From: Thermohalobaculum sp039028795
GTDB lineage: Bacteria > Pseudomonadota > Alphaproteobacteria > Rhodobacterales > Rhodobacteraceae
Assembly (NCBI GenBank): GCA_039028795.1
Contig: JBCCHJ010000023.1
Location: forward strand, 11,635-75,634
Reading direction: 5' to 3'
DNA: 64,000 nucleotides
In this document: one piece after another, positions 1 through 9,197 of the stretch
Numbering within the stretch: position 1 is the first letter of the stretch
Layout: each line of letters begins with the position of its first letter
Position numbers and translations under genes: made by a program
Notes under the pieces: model-generated
Database searches by the model: none
Told to the model about the DNA's origin: nothing
What the model saw: the letters and a program-made list of their open reading frames with translations, nothing else

Positions 1-160
1 CTGACCTTCGTTGACTTTTCGGTATCAAAACGCCACGGAAACTAAGTCAAAAAGGACATTGTAAATTCAGTTATTTTCTTACTATAGAGGGGCGGTTCTC
101 TGCGAGCTTGTTGAGTCTGCCAGCTGGAAACACGGATCTATGTGTGGTGGGGCTGGGCCA

Positions 161-370
161 ATGAGCGAACTTTCCGATGTCGGATTTCCTGAGCGTTTGC
201 ACGAGTCGAACAGCCCTGTTCTCGACAGGATCGAGGCCGTCTACGGCGATATGATCCGTCACGATGGCTATGGCGAAATGCGCGTCGAAGTGCGCATTCT
301 CAAGCGCGGACAGAAAGAGGTGATCGTCCATTTCGGCAAGCAATACAGGTTTGTTGTAGATGTGGCGTAG
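161..370 (+). CDS. Small hypothetical protein upstream of the secretion locus
   Basis: A 69-residue, soluble, charged protein with no signal peptide. I do not recognise the family. An alternative in-frame ATG lies at 140, but 161 has a G-rich stretch (GTGGGG) about 8 nt upstream. The last 11 bases overlap the start of the PilP/GspC-like gene, which suggests translational coupling and that it is a real first gene of the operon. The residue composition (many E, V, R, few rare residues) looks coding. Function unknown. Confidence 0.5.
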   Translation: MSELSDVGFPERLHESNSPVLDRIEAVYGDMIRHDGYGEMRVEVRILKRGQKEVIVHFGKQYRFVVDVA

Positions 371-845
371 TACCAGCATCATCGGAATCCCCAGCATAAA
401 CGGTGGAAGATTTGTAACCACCTGCATTGCTGTTTTGCTGCTGTTGCAGTTTTCTGGTCCGATTAAAGCGCAGGAGTCAGCCCCGAGCCCGGAAGCACCG
501 CAAACTAATGATCCATCGCGGGCTGATCCATTCTCGCCAGAAACTATTTTTGAAAGGCCGGCCGAATCTCAAGCGCCCGCGCAACGAAAGAAGTTCGTAC
601 CCTCAGCGGCGCGGCCAGCACGACTGCCTGAACTTCGACTGCGTGGTATTGGCAGAACGAGCGCCGGCGCTCCGCCGACTGTGCTGTTAGAGATCGAGGG
701 ATACGGCGTCTACATTGTAAAGGCCGGGGACACGATATCCCTCCAAGATCTGCCGGCTGAAAACGTCATCCGGATCAAAGAAGTCAACGACATTAGCGTC
801 ATCATTGAAACTGGCTCGTTTGGCGAGCTGATCGTGATTCGGTAA
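360..845 (+). CDS. PilP/GspC-like inner-membrane or periplasmic secretion protein
   Basis: 161 residues. It has a hydrophobic N-terminal segment (about residues 20-35) ending in a plausible signal cleavage or anchor near IKAQES, a proline-rich linker (about 40-85), and a C-terminal beta domain (about 90-161). The C-terminal pattern LRLRGIG, then EGYGVYIVKAGDTI, then a terminal VIIETGSFGELIVIR is typical of the PilP/GspC homology region, which in known systems contacts the N0 domain of the secretin. The secretin gene follows after 5 bp. Family assignment is by pattern only; it could equally be called GspC- or PilP-like. Confidence 0.75.
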   Translation: MWRSTSIIGIPSINGGRFVTTCIAVLLLLQFSGPIKAQESAPSPEAPQTNDPSRADPFSPETIFERPAESQAPAQRKKFVPSAARPARLPELRLRGIGRTSAGAPPTVLLEIEGYGVYIVKAGDTISLQDLPAENVIRIKEVNDISVIIETGSFGELIVIR

Positions 846-850
846 CTGGT

Positions 851-2947
851 ATGATGCGACCTCTACTGTTCCTCGTTAGCCTGACTTTCGTTGCTTGGGC
901 CAGCCCAAGCTGGTCACAAGGACCGCCAGGGGGCACAATCAGCAAGATTGAATTCCGCGATACAACCGTCGGCGAAGCGGTTCGTCTGGTTGCGGAGTTG
1001 AGCGGTGCAAATGTTTTCGCAACGGGCGAGGCCGCTCAACGCCGGCTAACAATGGTTGTCCGCAATACGACTGTGCGTGGTGCGATCAACAGCATTGCAC
1101 GGGTTACTGGACTTTCTGTCACCTATGATCCTGAAGCCCGCGCCTATCTGCTGGTAACGCCGCAACAATTCGCTAACGACATCGTCGTTATTCGCGAAGG
1201 CAACACGCGGATCTTTAATCTGCGCCATCAGAACGTCGTCAGCGCGGCGTTGATCATACGCAATCTTTTCGGCAGCCGGGTTTCTCTGAACCTGGATACC
1301 GACGACCCTGATGCCCTAGTTATTGGCGACTCGCCTATTCAAGACAGCCGCACGGTTGGGGGCGATCGCGATAACCGGAACAGTAATAACAGCCGCAGCA
1401 CGGGCGGTGGAGGCGGGTCCAGGTCATCCGAAGCAGATGACATAGACTTGGCCGATCTGAGCCCGGAACAACTCCGCCGGATCCTGGGACTTTCGGCAGA
1501 GGAAGCGATCGCCTTCGAAGACGCGGCACAGTTCCTTGGCCTAGAGCCGACGATCTTCATCACGGTCAACCGCGACCACAACTTACTATTTGTACGAACG
1601 GCCGATACCAATGTGCTGACAAGCATTCAGAAGATAATCGCAGCATCCGACAGACCGACGCGCCAGGTTCTTCTGGAAATGAAGGTGCTGGCTTTGGATT
1701 TGGATGACGAGTTCCGCTCGATATTCAACTTCGGCCTGTCAGGCGATGAAGGCTCGGTTACATCGGCACGGGGCGAGACGACTACTGGCAGAACCGGCAT
1801 CGAACTGGGGAATTTTCCGCTGACCAATACCGGCACGCTGTTCTTCCAGTTGATCAACGACAACCTGTTAGCTCAGATCGAGTTATTGGAAAGTGCGAAC
1901 AGGGTTCGCACCATTGCGACGCCCCTCCTGGTGGCGGCGAATAATACACCTGCCGAATTGTTCGTCGGTGACGAAGTGGTCCTGACGCGCGGATTTGAAT
2001 CGGAATCGATCACGAATGAGACGTCCACCACAACCACTAACACCACCCAGATTGAAATTCGCGATGTGGGACAAACTCTGGAGATTATCCCGCGGATCAA
2101 TTCCGATAACACTGTGACCCTAGTGATCCGGCAAGAAGCTTCAACTGTTGTGCAAGGCGGCGGAAGTATTCCACTTCTTGATGATGTCGGGGATGTCCAA
2201 GCCATTGATATCGATACGGTGAACACCGCGCGGGTTGCGGGAACGGTCACGGCTCTTGACGGCACGACCATCGCCTTCGGAGGATTGATCAACGACGTTC
2301 AGGCCAGAACGCGGGATCAGGTTCCGATCTTGGGCGATATTCCAATCCTGGGAACAGCGTTCAGCGGCGATGTCGACGACGATTCCCGGTCAGAGCTGGT
2401 GATTTTGATCACACCGCATCTCTATTCCACCGGAATCGAAGGCGAAGCAATCACCCGTGCCCGTTTGGCAAATTTGTCGCAAAACCAGGATGTCGATCGG
2501 GCTGGATTCAGCGCATCCGACGATCGGACGCCCTCGGTCAACACGCCGGGGCAGCAGCAAAGCTATATGGCGCTGACGCGTTATGCAGCGGCGCGGGCGC
2601 ATGGCGTTTTACCGCCGAACAATGCCGTTTATCGCGACATCGTGCCGACCGAAGTTATAGCCGGCGCACCGCTGGTCTTCGGGACTTCGGCGAATGTCCT
2701 GGCCGAACCGGTGGCGATCTGGCGGAAAGGCGGCGTCTATGTAACGACCGTTTTGCTGGAAAACACCGCTGACACTGTGGCGACACTCGACCCGCTGCAA
2801 TTGCGTGGGGATTGGCTAGCGGCGACGTTGGAAAGTGACGTTCTTGCGCCCAGAGGACAGGTTGGGTCGCGCAATTATCTCTATCTGTTGTCGAACAGAC
2901 CATATGAAGAGGTCCTGCTGAACACCGGGCTTGGGGGAGCTTTATGA
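851..2947 (+). CDS. gspD: Secretin (GspD/PilQ family)
   Basis: 698 residues; the outer-membrane gate of the secretion or pilus machine. An N-terminal signal peptide ends near WSQ (about residue 23). An STN/N0-like domain (about 30-100) is followed by secretin N-domains (about 110-260), interrupted by a Ser/Asn/Gly linker (about 172-195). The secretin core occupies about 270-545, with the hallmark VPILGDIPILGTAF near residue 490. The C-terminal 140 or so residues extend beyond the core and may be a pilotin or lipoprotein-binding part. Two adjacent ATG codons (851, 854) are possible starts. The last bases overlap the small lipoprotein gene (ATGA), which makes that lipoprotein a candidate pilotin-like partner. 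Confidence 0.93.
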   Translation: MMRPLLFLVSLTFVAWASPSWSQGPPGGTISKIEFRDTTVGEAVRLVAELSGANVFATGEAAQRRLTMVVRNTTVRGAINSIARVTGLSVTYDPEARAYLLVTPQQFANDIVVIREGNTRIFNLRHQNVVSAALIIRNLFGSRVSLNLDTDDPDALVIGDSPIQDSRTVGGDRDNRNSNNSRSTGGGGGSRSSEADDIDLADLSPEQLRRILGLSAEEAIAFEDAAQFLGLEPTIFITVNRDHNLLFVRTADTNVLTSIQKIIAASDRPTRQVLLEMKVLALDLDDEFRSIFNFGLSGDEGSVTSARGETTTGRTGIELGNFPLTNTGTLFFQLINDNLLAQIELLESANRVRTIATPLLVAANNTPAELFVGDEVVLTRGFESESITNETSTTTTNTTQIEIRDVGQTLEIIPRINSDNTVTLVIRQEASTVVQGGGSIPLLDDVGDVQAIDIDTVNTARVAGTVTALDGTTIAFGGLINDVQARTRDQVPILGDIPILGTAFSGDVDDDSRSELVILITPHLYSTGIEGEAITRARLANLSQNQDVDRAGFSASDDRTPSVNTPGQQQSYMALTRYAAARAHGVLPPNNAVYRDIVPTEVIAGAPLVFGTSANVLAEPVAIWRKGGVYVTTVLLENTADTVATLDPLQLRGDWLAATLESDVLAPRGQVGSRNYLYLLSNRPYEEVLLNTGLGGAL

Positions 2948-3183
2948 AGCTGGGAATGATTTGGCTTTGCGCCCCGGTGATGGCGCTGGTTCTTGTCGGT
3001 TGCGACGGCGTTAGGGGCGCATCGCAGTACACAAAACGCAAAGCGCTGGAGGCAAGCTTCGAACAACGAAGCCTCGTGGACCCAGCCACATCGCCAAACC
3101 GAGTTTTGACGATGTATGTGTTTACAGGGGGTAATGCCGTTAAAAACGGCTATCAGGTTCGGTTCACCGCCAGCGTTGAATAA
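2944..3183 (+). CDS. Small lipoprotein, possible secretin partner
   Basis: 79 residues with a lipoprotein signal: hydrophobic segment then LVGC, acylated Cys20. Residue +2 is Asp, which in enterobacteria favours inner-membrane retention; whether this holds here is unknown. The mature part is about 59 residues and ends in a short beta-like stretch. The ATG overlaps the secretin stop codon by 4 bp, so the two are translationally coupled. No known family recognised. A pilotin or inner-membrane accessory role is inference from position alone. Confidence 0.75.
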   Translation: MKLGMIWLCAPVMALVLVGCDGVRGASQYTKRKALEASFEQRSLVDPATSPNRVLTMYVFTGGNAVKNGYQVRFTASVE

Positions 3184-3269
3184 CCGCTATTACAGGCGTT
3201 GACACTTGTGAACCTCACCCTAAATTCGTCGGTGATGCGCTGGGGGGCAGCGATCGCTTACTAAATCCG

Positions 3270-4772
3270 ATGACTAAAAGGATCGGTATGCGTTCGTCCG
3301 GCCCCAAAAAGAAGCACAAACGGCCAGCATTCCAACGCCTGCGCCTGGCAGCTTTGATGGTTTTGCTTACGGGGTCAGTCACGGCGCTGGGCTCGACCGT
3401 TTACAAGCGCCTCGTCATTCCGGCCTACGGAAACAACCCCGCAGCGTTAGATTTCATGGCAAAGGCACAGCCAAAGGCTTTGTCGGCCGATGACCTGACC
3501 AGCTTTCGATATGATGAAGAAGCTTACACCCAGGAGGTTGCTAATCTGGACTGGCGGCTGAGCTTCATGTTCGAAGAGGGTGATGGACATATAGAACGCG
3601 CATTCCAGGCCGCGACCCAATCTTCGCTGGGCGTGAACAATGATGGCTTGGGACCGATTTTCAATTCCAACAGTTGCGAAAGCTGTCACCAGTCTAACGG
3701 CCGGACCCTTCCTGTCCCTGGACAAGGATATCTGGTGCGACTGAGCGTTCCCGGCACGGATGAGCATGGCGGTCCGAAGCCCCACCCATCCTATGGTGGT
3801 CAGTTTGGTGATCTGTCCGTCAGCGACGTCCCGGCAGAGGGCACAGTCATAGTCAAATACGAAGAGATCCAAGGCAAGTATGGCGACGGTACACCCTACA
3901 CATTGTTGAAGCCCGAAATCACTTTCAAAGACCTGGCATACGGACCGATCGGATACTCGACCATGCTTTCAGCAAGGTCGCCGCTGTCGCTCTATGGTCT
4001 GGGCCTTCTTGAGGCGATCGACGATGAAACGCTTTTGGCATGGGCAGATCCAGATGATGAAGATGGCGACGGTATCTCTGGTCGTGTGAACCGTGTTTGG
4101 GACATCGAGAAAAAGCAGGTTTCTATCGGCCGGTTTGGCTGGAAGGCCGAGCAGCCCAGTTTGCTGACCCAGTCCGCAGATGCGGCGGCTAACGACATGG
4201 GGGTCACCACCGCGCTATTGCCCAGTCAGACCTGCACGGATGCGCAAGCAGGCTGTCGCGAAGCACTCCATGGCGACGAAGGGTCCACTGCTGAACTGGA
4301 TGCCGAGTCTTTGAAAGAGGTCGCGGCTTACATGCAGTTTTTGGCAGTGCCCGCACGCGGACATCTGGAACACCCTGATGTTCAGCATGGTGAGATACTG
4401 TTTAAAACCTCTGGCTGTGCCGCATGCCATACGCCAGAGGCGGAAACCGGCAATCATGAATACAAGCGTCTTCGCGGCAAAAAAATCCAGGCGTTCACAG
4501 ACCTTTTGCTGCACGACATGGGCGACGGGCTTGCGGATAACCGGCCCAGCTTTGATGCGAATGGCCGCGAATGGCGAACACCGCCACTTTGGGGATTGGG
4601 TCTGCTAGAGACAGTCAATGGTCACACCCGGTTGCTGCACGATGGCCGTGCACGCAACTTTGCTGAAGCCATCCTTTGGCATGGTGGTGAAGCTGAAGGA
4701 TCGAAGGAAGCCTTCCGAAACATGCCAGCCGACGATCGCCAGGCTATCATCAAGTTCTTGAAGTCGCTCTAA
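3270..4772 (+). CDS. DUF1111-type di-haem oxidoreductase (cytochrome c peroxidase-like)
   Basis: 500 residues. A single N-terminal hydrophobic segment (about 27-45) exports or anchors it. Two c-type haem motifs are visible: CESCH (Cys136) and CAACH (Cys383), with the conserved context of the family often called putative thiol oxidoreductase or di-haem peroxidase, including LHDMGDGLADNRP and TPPLWGLG. Substrate unknown. It sits between the secretin lipoprotein and the MoxR-DUF58-transglutaminase block, starting 86 bp after the lipoprotein and ending 5 bp before moxR. This position inside a secretion locus is unusual; it could be cargo of the machine or simply a co-inherited periplasmic enzyme. 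Confidence 0.88.
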   Translation: MTKRIGMRSSGPKKKHKRPAFQRLRLAALMVLLTGSVTALGSTVYKRLVIPAYGNNPAALDFMAKAQPKALSADDLTSFRYDEEAYTQEVANLDWRLSFMFEEGDGHIERAFQAATQSSLGVNNDGLGPIFNSNSCESCHQSNGRTLPVPGQGYLVRLSVPGTDEHGGPKPHPSYGGQFGDLSVSDVPAEGTVIVKYEEIQGKYGDGTPYTLLKPEITFKDLAYGPIGYSTMLSARSPLSLYGLGLLEAIDDETLLAWADPDDEDGDGISGRVNRVWDIEKKQVSIGRFGWKAEQPSLLTQSADAAANDMGVTTALLPSQTCTDAQAGCREALHGDEGSTAELDAESLKEVAAYMQFLAVPARGHLEHPDVQHGEILFKTSGCAACHTPEAETGNHEYKRLRGKKIQAFTDLLLHDMGDGLADNRPSFDANGREWRTPPLWGLGLLETVNGHTRLLHDGRARNFAEAILWHGGEAEGSKEAFRNMPADDRQAIIKFLKSL

Positions 4773-4777
4773 ATCTG

Positions 4778-5950
4778 ATGACCCGCGCAGAGGCGATCGC
4801 ACAGGCAGAGGCGCTTTGGGAAAAGACCAAGCGCATCGCAGGACAGGCTGCTGCGAAAGGTTCAGCTGGTGCAGCAGAACTTCGTCAACGCAGCGGTCCC
4901 ATCCTTCGCCAGACGGTGACGCGCGCATCGCAGTTGTTGGATGCCGATCTTACAAAACGCAAACCAGCGGCTGTTGAGCCCCGGGATAACGGGACGGCGC
5001 CAGTTCAGATTACCGCCTTTGATCTCCCTCCCTTGGCGGAGCCCCGCGAGGACGTTGCAGCGGTCATCACCGAGCTTTCCAAAGCTTTGATCGGACAAGA
5101 CCGCACCACCCGCTTGGCATTGTGCTGCTATCTATCCGGTGGGCATTTGCTGTTGGACGGTGCGCCTGGGCTGGGAAAAACGACATTGGCCCGGGCCCTG
5201 GCCGCCGTCACCGGGCGCAGTCTGAGACGTATTCAATTCACCGCGGACCTGATGCCAGGGGACGTGCTGGGCGTCCCGGTTTATGATCAGGACACTGCAA
5301 CTTTCGTTCTGCACAAAGGTCCGATTTTCAGTGAATTTATCCTAGCCGACGAAGTGAACCGTGCGCCGCCGCGTGCGCAAAGCGCCTTGTTGGAAGCCAT
5401 GGAAGAACGCCGCGTCACCATCGACGGCGATACAATGGACCTTCCAGAAGGCTTCTTTGTTGTAGCGACACAAAATCCAATTGGCCAAATCGGGGCGTTT
5501 CCTCTGCCGGAAAGCCAACTGGACAGATTCCTGATGCGCTTGGATTTCATGCACCCAGGCCGGGCCGATGAGAGATCAGTACTTCAAACCGGCGATACGC
5601 GCCTGACCGTTGATCAACTTCAACCCGTAGCTGGGACAATGGTTTCGAAGGCACGGTCCGACATTAATGGGATTGATGTGCCGGACCGTGTCCTGACCTA
5701 TCTGCAAGATCTGATCGACACATCCCGCGATCCATCGCGCTTTCGTGTCGGACTATCGGTGCGCGCAGGGCTTGGTGTTCTTTCCGCCGCGAAAACGTGG
5801 GCCTGGATGCATCAACGCAACTGGATTGAGCATGACGATCTGCAGACCATCTTTGGCCCGGTCGCCGATCATCGGCTGGTGGCCTTGGACAGCGCGGCCT
5901 CGCGGGGTCGGCTTTCCGATAGCATCCTTTCTTCCGTTCACGTGATTTGA
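4778..5950 (+). CDS. MoxR-family AAA+ ATPase
   Basis: 390 residues. An N-terminal extension of about 85 residues precedes the AAA+ core. Walker A is GAPGLGKT (about 128-135), Walker B ILADEVNRAPP, followed by the family signature ATQNPIGQIGAFPLPESQLDRF. MoxR ATPases act as chaperones that insert cofactors or remodel partners, usually with a VWA or DUF58 protein. Here the next gene is DUF58 and then a transglutaminase-like membrane protein, the standard trio. It starts 5 bp after the di-haem gene, so the trio is part of the same transcription unit. Confidence 0.92.
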   Translation: MTRAEAIAQAEALWEKTKRIAGQAAAKGSAGAAELRQRSGPILRQTVTRASQLLDADLTKRKPAAVEPRDNGTAPVQITAFDLPPLAEPREDVAAVITELSKALIGQDRTTRLALCCYLSGGHLLLDGAPGLGKTTLARALAAVTGRSLRRIQFTADLMPGDVLGVPVYDQDTATFVLHKGPIFSEFILADEVNRAPPRAQSALLEAMEERRVTIDGDTMDLPEGFFVVATQNPIGQIGAFPLPESQLDRFLMRLDFMHPGRADERSVLQTGDTRLTVDQLQPVAGTMVSKARSDINGIDVPDRVLTYLQDLIDTSRDPSRFRVGLSVRAGLGVLSAAKTWAWMHQRNWIEHDDLQTIFGPVADHRLVALDSAASRGRLSDSILSSVHVI

Positions 5951-5956
5951 AGTCAA

Positions 5957-6823
5957 ATGGCACGGGTCACTCGGCGGATCACTGCACGGGGTTGGATGGT
6001 TCTGGCCTCCAGCGTCGGGCTTTTTTTTGTGGCTGTGCACTTCAGCAACAATCTGATCTTTCTGATGGCGTTTTTCTGCATCAGCCTTGTTGTCATGGCA
6101 ATGGTCACAACGTGGTCCAAGCTGCGCGGCGTAACGGTGCGGCTGATCCCACCTGAAATGGCACCTGTCGGCGGACAGTTGAAGGTAGCGTTTCGAGTAG
6201 AGGGTTCTGATCAGATGCAGGACATGCGAGTGATCGGCGTAGGTCTCGAAGCGCAAAGCACCACCAGCACCCGGATTTTGATCGCTCAGATCTCGACCGA
6301 AGTCCGGGGCGTGCACCGTTTTCAGAATCTCTCCGTTTGTGCAGTGGACGCGTTCGGTCTCTTTCAGGCAGCGCGAATGCTGGATTCATCCGAATGTCCC
6401 GAGGTCATGGACTTAGCCATCTATCCCACTCCCGATTGGGCCGCGCCAGCGCCCGCTGCACAAAGCGAAAACCCTGCTGGATCAGGCACGGATCGCGGCG
6501 AGTTCGCCGGGCTGAGACCGCACAGGTCGGGGGACGCGCTTGCGGATGTGTCGTGGCGGGCCACGGCCCGACACGGGCGATTGGTGGTAAAGGAATACGA
6601 CAGCCGAACTGCCCAGAATGCCCGGCAGTTTGAATGGTCCTCGGTATCAGCGCGTGGCGTAGAACAAGCGCTGTCGGGATTGTCGGCGGCAGTTCTGACA
6701 GCTCTGCGCGATGGGGTTCCGACAGGTCTGAAACTGCCGGGCGAAACGGTACAAGCTGGCACCGGTCCGGCACATCGCAACCGTTTGTTGTTGGCACTGG
6801 CCAGATTCAAGTCTGCACAGTGA
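5957..6823 (+). CDS. DUF58 domain membrane protein
   Basis: 288 residues. Two hydrophobic segments at about 12-50, then the conserved DUF58 signature around GEFAGLRPHRSGD and WRATARHGRLVVKEYD. DUF58 proteins resemble VWA domains and are the usual partners of MoxR ATPases. The gene begins 6 bp after moxR and its TGA overlaps the GTG start of the following transglutaminase-like gene (GTGA), so translation is coupled. Exact function of the trio is not known. Confidence 0.9.
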   Translation: MARVTRRITARGWMVLASSVGLFFVAVHFSNNLIFLMAFFCISLVVMAMVTTWSKLRGVTVRLIPPEMAPVGGQLKVAFRVEGSDQMQDMRVIGVGLEAQSTTSTRILIAQISTEVRGVHRFQNLSVCAVDAFGLFQAARMLDSSECPEVMDLAIYPTPDWAAPAPAAQSENPAGSGTDRGEFAGLRPHRSGDALADVSWRATARHGRLVVKEYDSRTAQNARQFEWSSVSARGVEQALSGLSAAVLTALRDGVPTGLKLPGETVQAGTGPAHRNRLLLALARFKSAQ

Positions 6824-8886
6824 TCGATTCGACCTCAAAGATCTCGCTGCCCGCGGTTTTGGCTTATGTCAGTCTGCTCCATATTGGACATCTTCCAGCG
6901 GTTTCGATTGTGCTTCTTTTCGTGGCCGCAGCGGCGTCGTTTCTGCTGGCCCGCATGCTGCAGGGACGCAGGCTGATGCTGGCCTCGACGTGCGCCGCTC
7001 TCGTCGCTGTTGCGATCTTGCTCAGCACAATGGAATGGCGCAGTGGTGATACCATCGTCTCGCTGTTCCTGATTGCCGGGTGGTTAAAGATGGCCGAGTT
7101 GCAATCAGAGCGAGACGGTTTGCTGGTTTGGTTCTGCGGGCTTTGGGGTCTGGCGATGGCGGCGCTTTGGCAAAGCCCCGGTCTATCGCTGCTTACCCTG
7201 CCGATTGGCCTTGGTATTCTGACCTGGGCGTTGGCAGGATTAACCAATATTCGCCCACGACCAATGCGAACGCTGAAAGGCGCTGCGATCGCTTTGCCCC
7301 TGACAGCGTTGTTGTTCGTTTTCACACCCCGGATCACCGGAGACCTCGGTGTCCTCAGCTTCGCCCTCGGCATCCCGCTGATAATCGAAACTCAAGCGGA
7401 AAAAGAGCGCGATCCCATGCAGGACGGTCTTGCAATGGGGGATCTCGCAACGCGATCAAAGAATGATCTGCGCGTTCTGGTGGCCACGTTCTTTGGCGGA
7501 TCGGGCAAGTTTCATAACGGCCCCCCGCTATTGGGTGACATCTATTGGCGCGGCCCGGTGCTTTGGACCTTTGAAGAGGGCAATTGGCGCGGGCGTGACG
7601 GATGGGAGAAACGAACCAGCCGAATGAAGGGCAAGATCACCCACAAGACGCTGGATGCTGAGTTGCGGGAGACCGGCAAGATTTCCGTCTATGATGTGAC
7701 TTTGTTTCCGCATCGCGGTCATTGGCTGTATGCAATGGATTTCCCAGCGGCGGTGCCGCCTTCCAGCTTCATCACGCGCGACTATCAGCTTCAGAATCTG
7801 AATCCAGTACGGGAAATACTGACTTATCCGATGATGTCCTTTCTGGACTACCGTGCCGGACATTCTCTGGATGACGAAACAAGGGCCCTGGCGTTGCAAT
7901 ACCCACTCGCCGAAAACCCGCGGACATTGGCGCTTGGACAGCAATTGCGCGACAAGAATCAGACGCCGGTCGATACCGCACGGGCAGGTATGGCAATCCT
8001 CGCAGAGGGTTACAAATACGACAAACGCTTCACCGGATATGACGCAAATGACGCTGTCGATGCATTCCTGTTCGATCGCCGCGAAGGTTATGCCAGTCAC
8101 TTTGCAACGGCATATGTCCTGTTAATGCGCGCCGCCGGCATACCAGCCCGTTTGATCGTCGGATATCGTGGCGGCATCCATCTTGGCCTGACCAATCGGG
8201 TGTATGTTTTGGAGAACCATGCCCATGCCTGGGCCGAGATTTGGCTGGATGACTATGGCTGGGTTCGTATGGATCCCGCCGCGGGCTTTGCTAAGTCGGC
8301 GGACAAGGAAATCGACGGCTGGGGCCTGGCCGATGCTTTGGGCCAACCAGAACAGCAGCCGGACCAACCCTCGCAATTGCAGGACGAAGGGTTGGAGGCG
8401 GCAGACCCGTCGCGACTGCGCGCCGCCAAACCTGTTTCCGCCCCGGAGGATGATCGGTCTTGGTGGGAACGATGGATCACAGATTTCAAAAGTGGCGAGC
8501 AGATCGGCTTGCTGCAATCGATCAATCTGAAGGCCCATTGGCAAAACCTGATCTGGGTGGCGATTGGTCTAATCGCAATTGGCACGCTGGTAACCTTTGG
8601 CTTCCGGAAGCTTCTCGAAACGCGTGCTGATCGAAGGTTGCCGGATATCGTTAAAGTTGAGCGCTGGGCATGTCACCAGTTGGCGAAGCTAGGTTCCCGC
8701 CGCCGGCCAACGGAAGGGTTGCGCAGTTACCTGACCCGCATCGAGGACAAGCTCGAATTCAACCGCGATTCATGGTCTGCGCTGACGTCAGAGCTTTGCA
8801 CCGCTGTCTATCAAAAGGGAACGATCAGGGATGACTTCAAATCCAGGTGGGCAACGCTTGTAAATATGGCGCTTAGCGCTGAATGA
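6820..8886 (+). CDS. TgpA-like transglutaminase-domain membrane protein with altered active site
   Basis: 688 residues from a GTG start at 6820; a longer frame extends upstream but runs through the DUF58 gene, so the overlapping GTG is preferred. Several N-terminal membrane segments (about 10-170), a periplasmic transglutaminase-like domain (about 390-500), a late membrane segment (about 585-605) and a C-terminal cytoplasmic DUF4129-like tail. The core motif reads REGYASHFATAYVLLMRAAG: where related proteins as I know them have Cys (GYC/GFC), residue 425 is Ala. The His and Asp parts are intact (NHAHAWAEIW, then DYGWVRMDP). It may be a pseudo-enzyme or a structural partner of MoxR-DUF58. Confidence 0.85.
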   Translation: MIDSTSKISLPAVLAYVSLLHIGHLPAVSIVLLFVAAAASFLLARMLQGRRLMLASTCAALVAVAILLSTMEWRSGDTIVSLFLIAGWLKMAELQSERDGLLVWFCGLWGLAMAALWQSPGLSLLTLPIGLGILTWALAGLTNIRPRPMRTLKGAAIALPLTALLFVFTPRITGDLGVLSFALGIPLIIETQAEKERDPMQDGLAMGDLATRSKNDLRVLVATFFGGSGKFHNGPPLLGDIYWRGPVLWTFEEGNWRGRDGWEKRTSRMKGKITHKTLDAELRETGKISVYDVTLFPHRGHWLYAMDFPAAVPPSSFITRDYQLQNLNPVREILTYPMMSFLDYRAGHSLDDETRALALQYPLAENPRTLALGQQLRDKNQTPVDTARAGMAILAEGYKYDKRFTGYDANDAVDAFLFDRREGYASHFATAYVLLMRAAGIPARLIVGYRGGIHLGLTNRVYVLENHAHAWAEIWLDDYGWVRMDPAAGFAKSADKEIDGWGLADALGQPEQQPDQPSQLQDEGLEAADPSRLRAAKPVSAPEDDRSWWERWITDFKSGEQIGLLQSINLKAHWQNLIWVAIGLIAIGTLVTFGFRKLLETRADRRLPDIVKVERWACHQLAKLGSRRRPTEGLRSYLTRIEDKLEFNRDSWSALTSELCTAVYQKGTIRDDFKSRWATLVNMALSAE

Positions 8887-9197
8887 CTGTGCGTCAAGGC
8901 AATATATTGCAAAGTCTGAACCAATTTGACCCATATGTTTTGCGTGATTTACTTTGACTCGTCATTAGTAGTTTGTTAGCAAATTTCGCGTCGCGAGCCA
9001 TCCTTCCAGCCGCGCGACGAAACCCGGACTACCGGTGTCTACGGCCCCAAGGCGGAGAGGTGTGAAACCCTCGTACGGGTCGCAAAGACGACAGGCAGAC
9101 ACCGGGGATTGGCGTAATGCCTTCCAAACTGACACCAGGAGTTTCCGCGGGGGGAATCCGGTCGTCTGATCAATCGAAAGATGAATCGGAGTCTCAC
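8887..9197 (+). other. Long intergenic leader before the first pseudopilin
   Basis: 311 bp without a convincing gene. A weak promoter-like pair can be drawn (TTGACC at 8926-8931, TACTTT at 8950-8955, 18 bp apart). The second half carries a structured RNA candidate (separate entry) ending about 90 bp before the ATG. A GGAG at 9188-9191 serves the pseudopilin start at 9198. The length and structure suggest post-transcriptional control of the pseudopilin. Confidence 0.5.
9031..9106 (+). ncRNA. Candidate structured 5' leader RNA (possible riboswitch)
   Basis: A perfect 9-bp helix is formed by CCGGTGTCT (9032-9040) and AGACACCGG (9097-9105). The enclosed 56 nt contain small hairpins, for example ACCC/GGGT and GTCG/CGAC, around the string GTCGCAAAGAC. 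CGCAAAG also occurs in the core of class I cyclic-di-GMP riboswitches, which often precede pilus genes in other bacteria, but the companion GCAAACC element and GNRA loop are not clearly present. I therefore call it only a structured leader. Confidence 0.35.

Noticed and set aside
1..160. Gene fragment at the left edge
   Set aside because: Short AT-rich stretch with no supported frame; a minus-strand frame at 71-427 overlaps the first genes and looks like a shadow.
9031..9106. Firm call of a c-di-GMP class I riboswitch
   Set aside because: CGCAAAG alone is too short; the GCAAACC segment and GNRA tetraloop are not clear. Kept only as a structured leader candidate.
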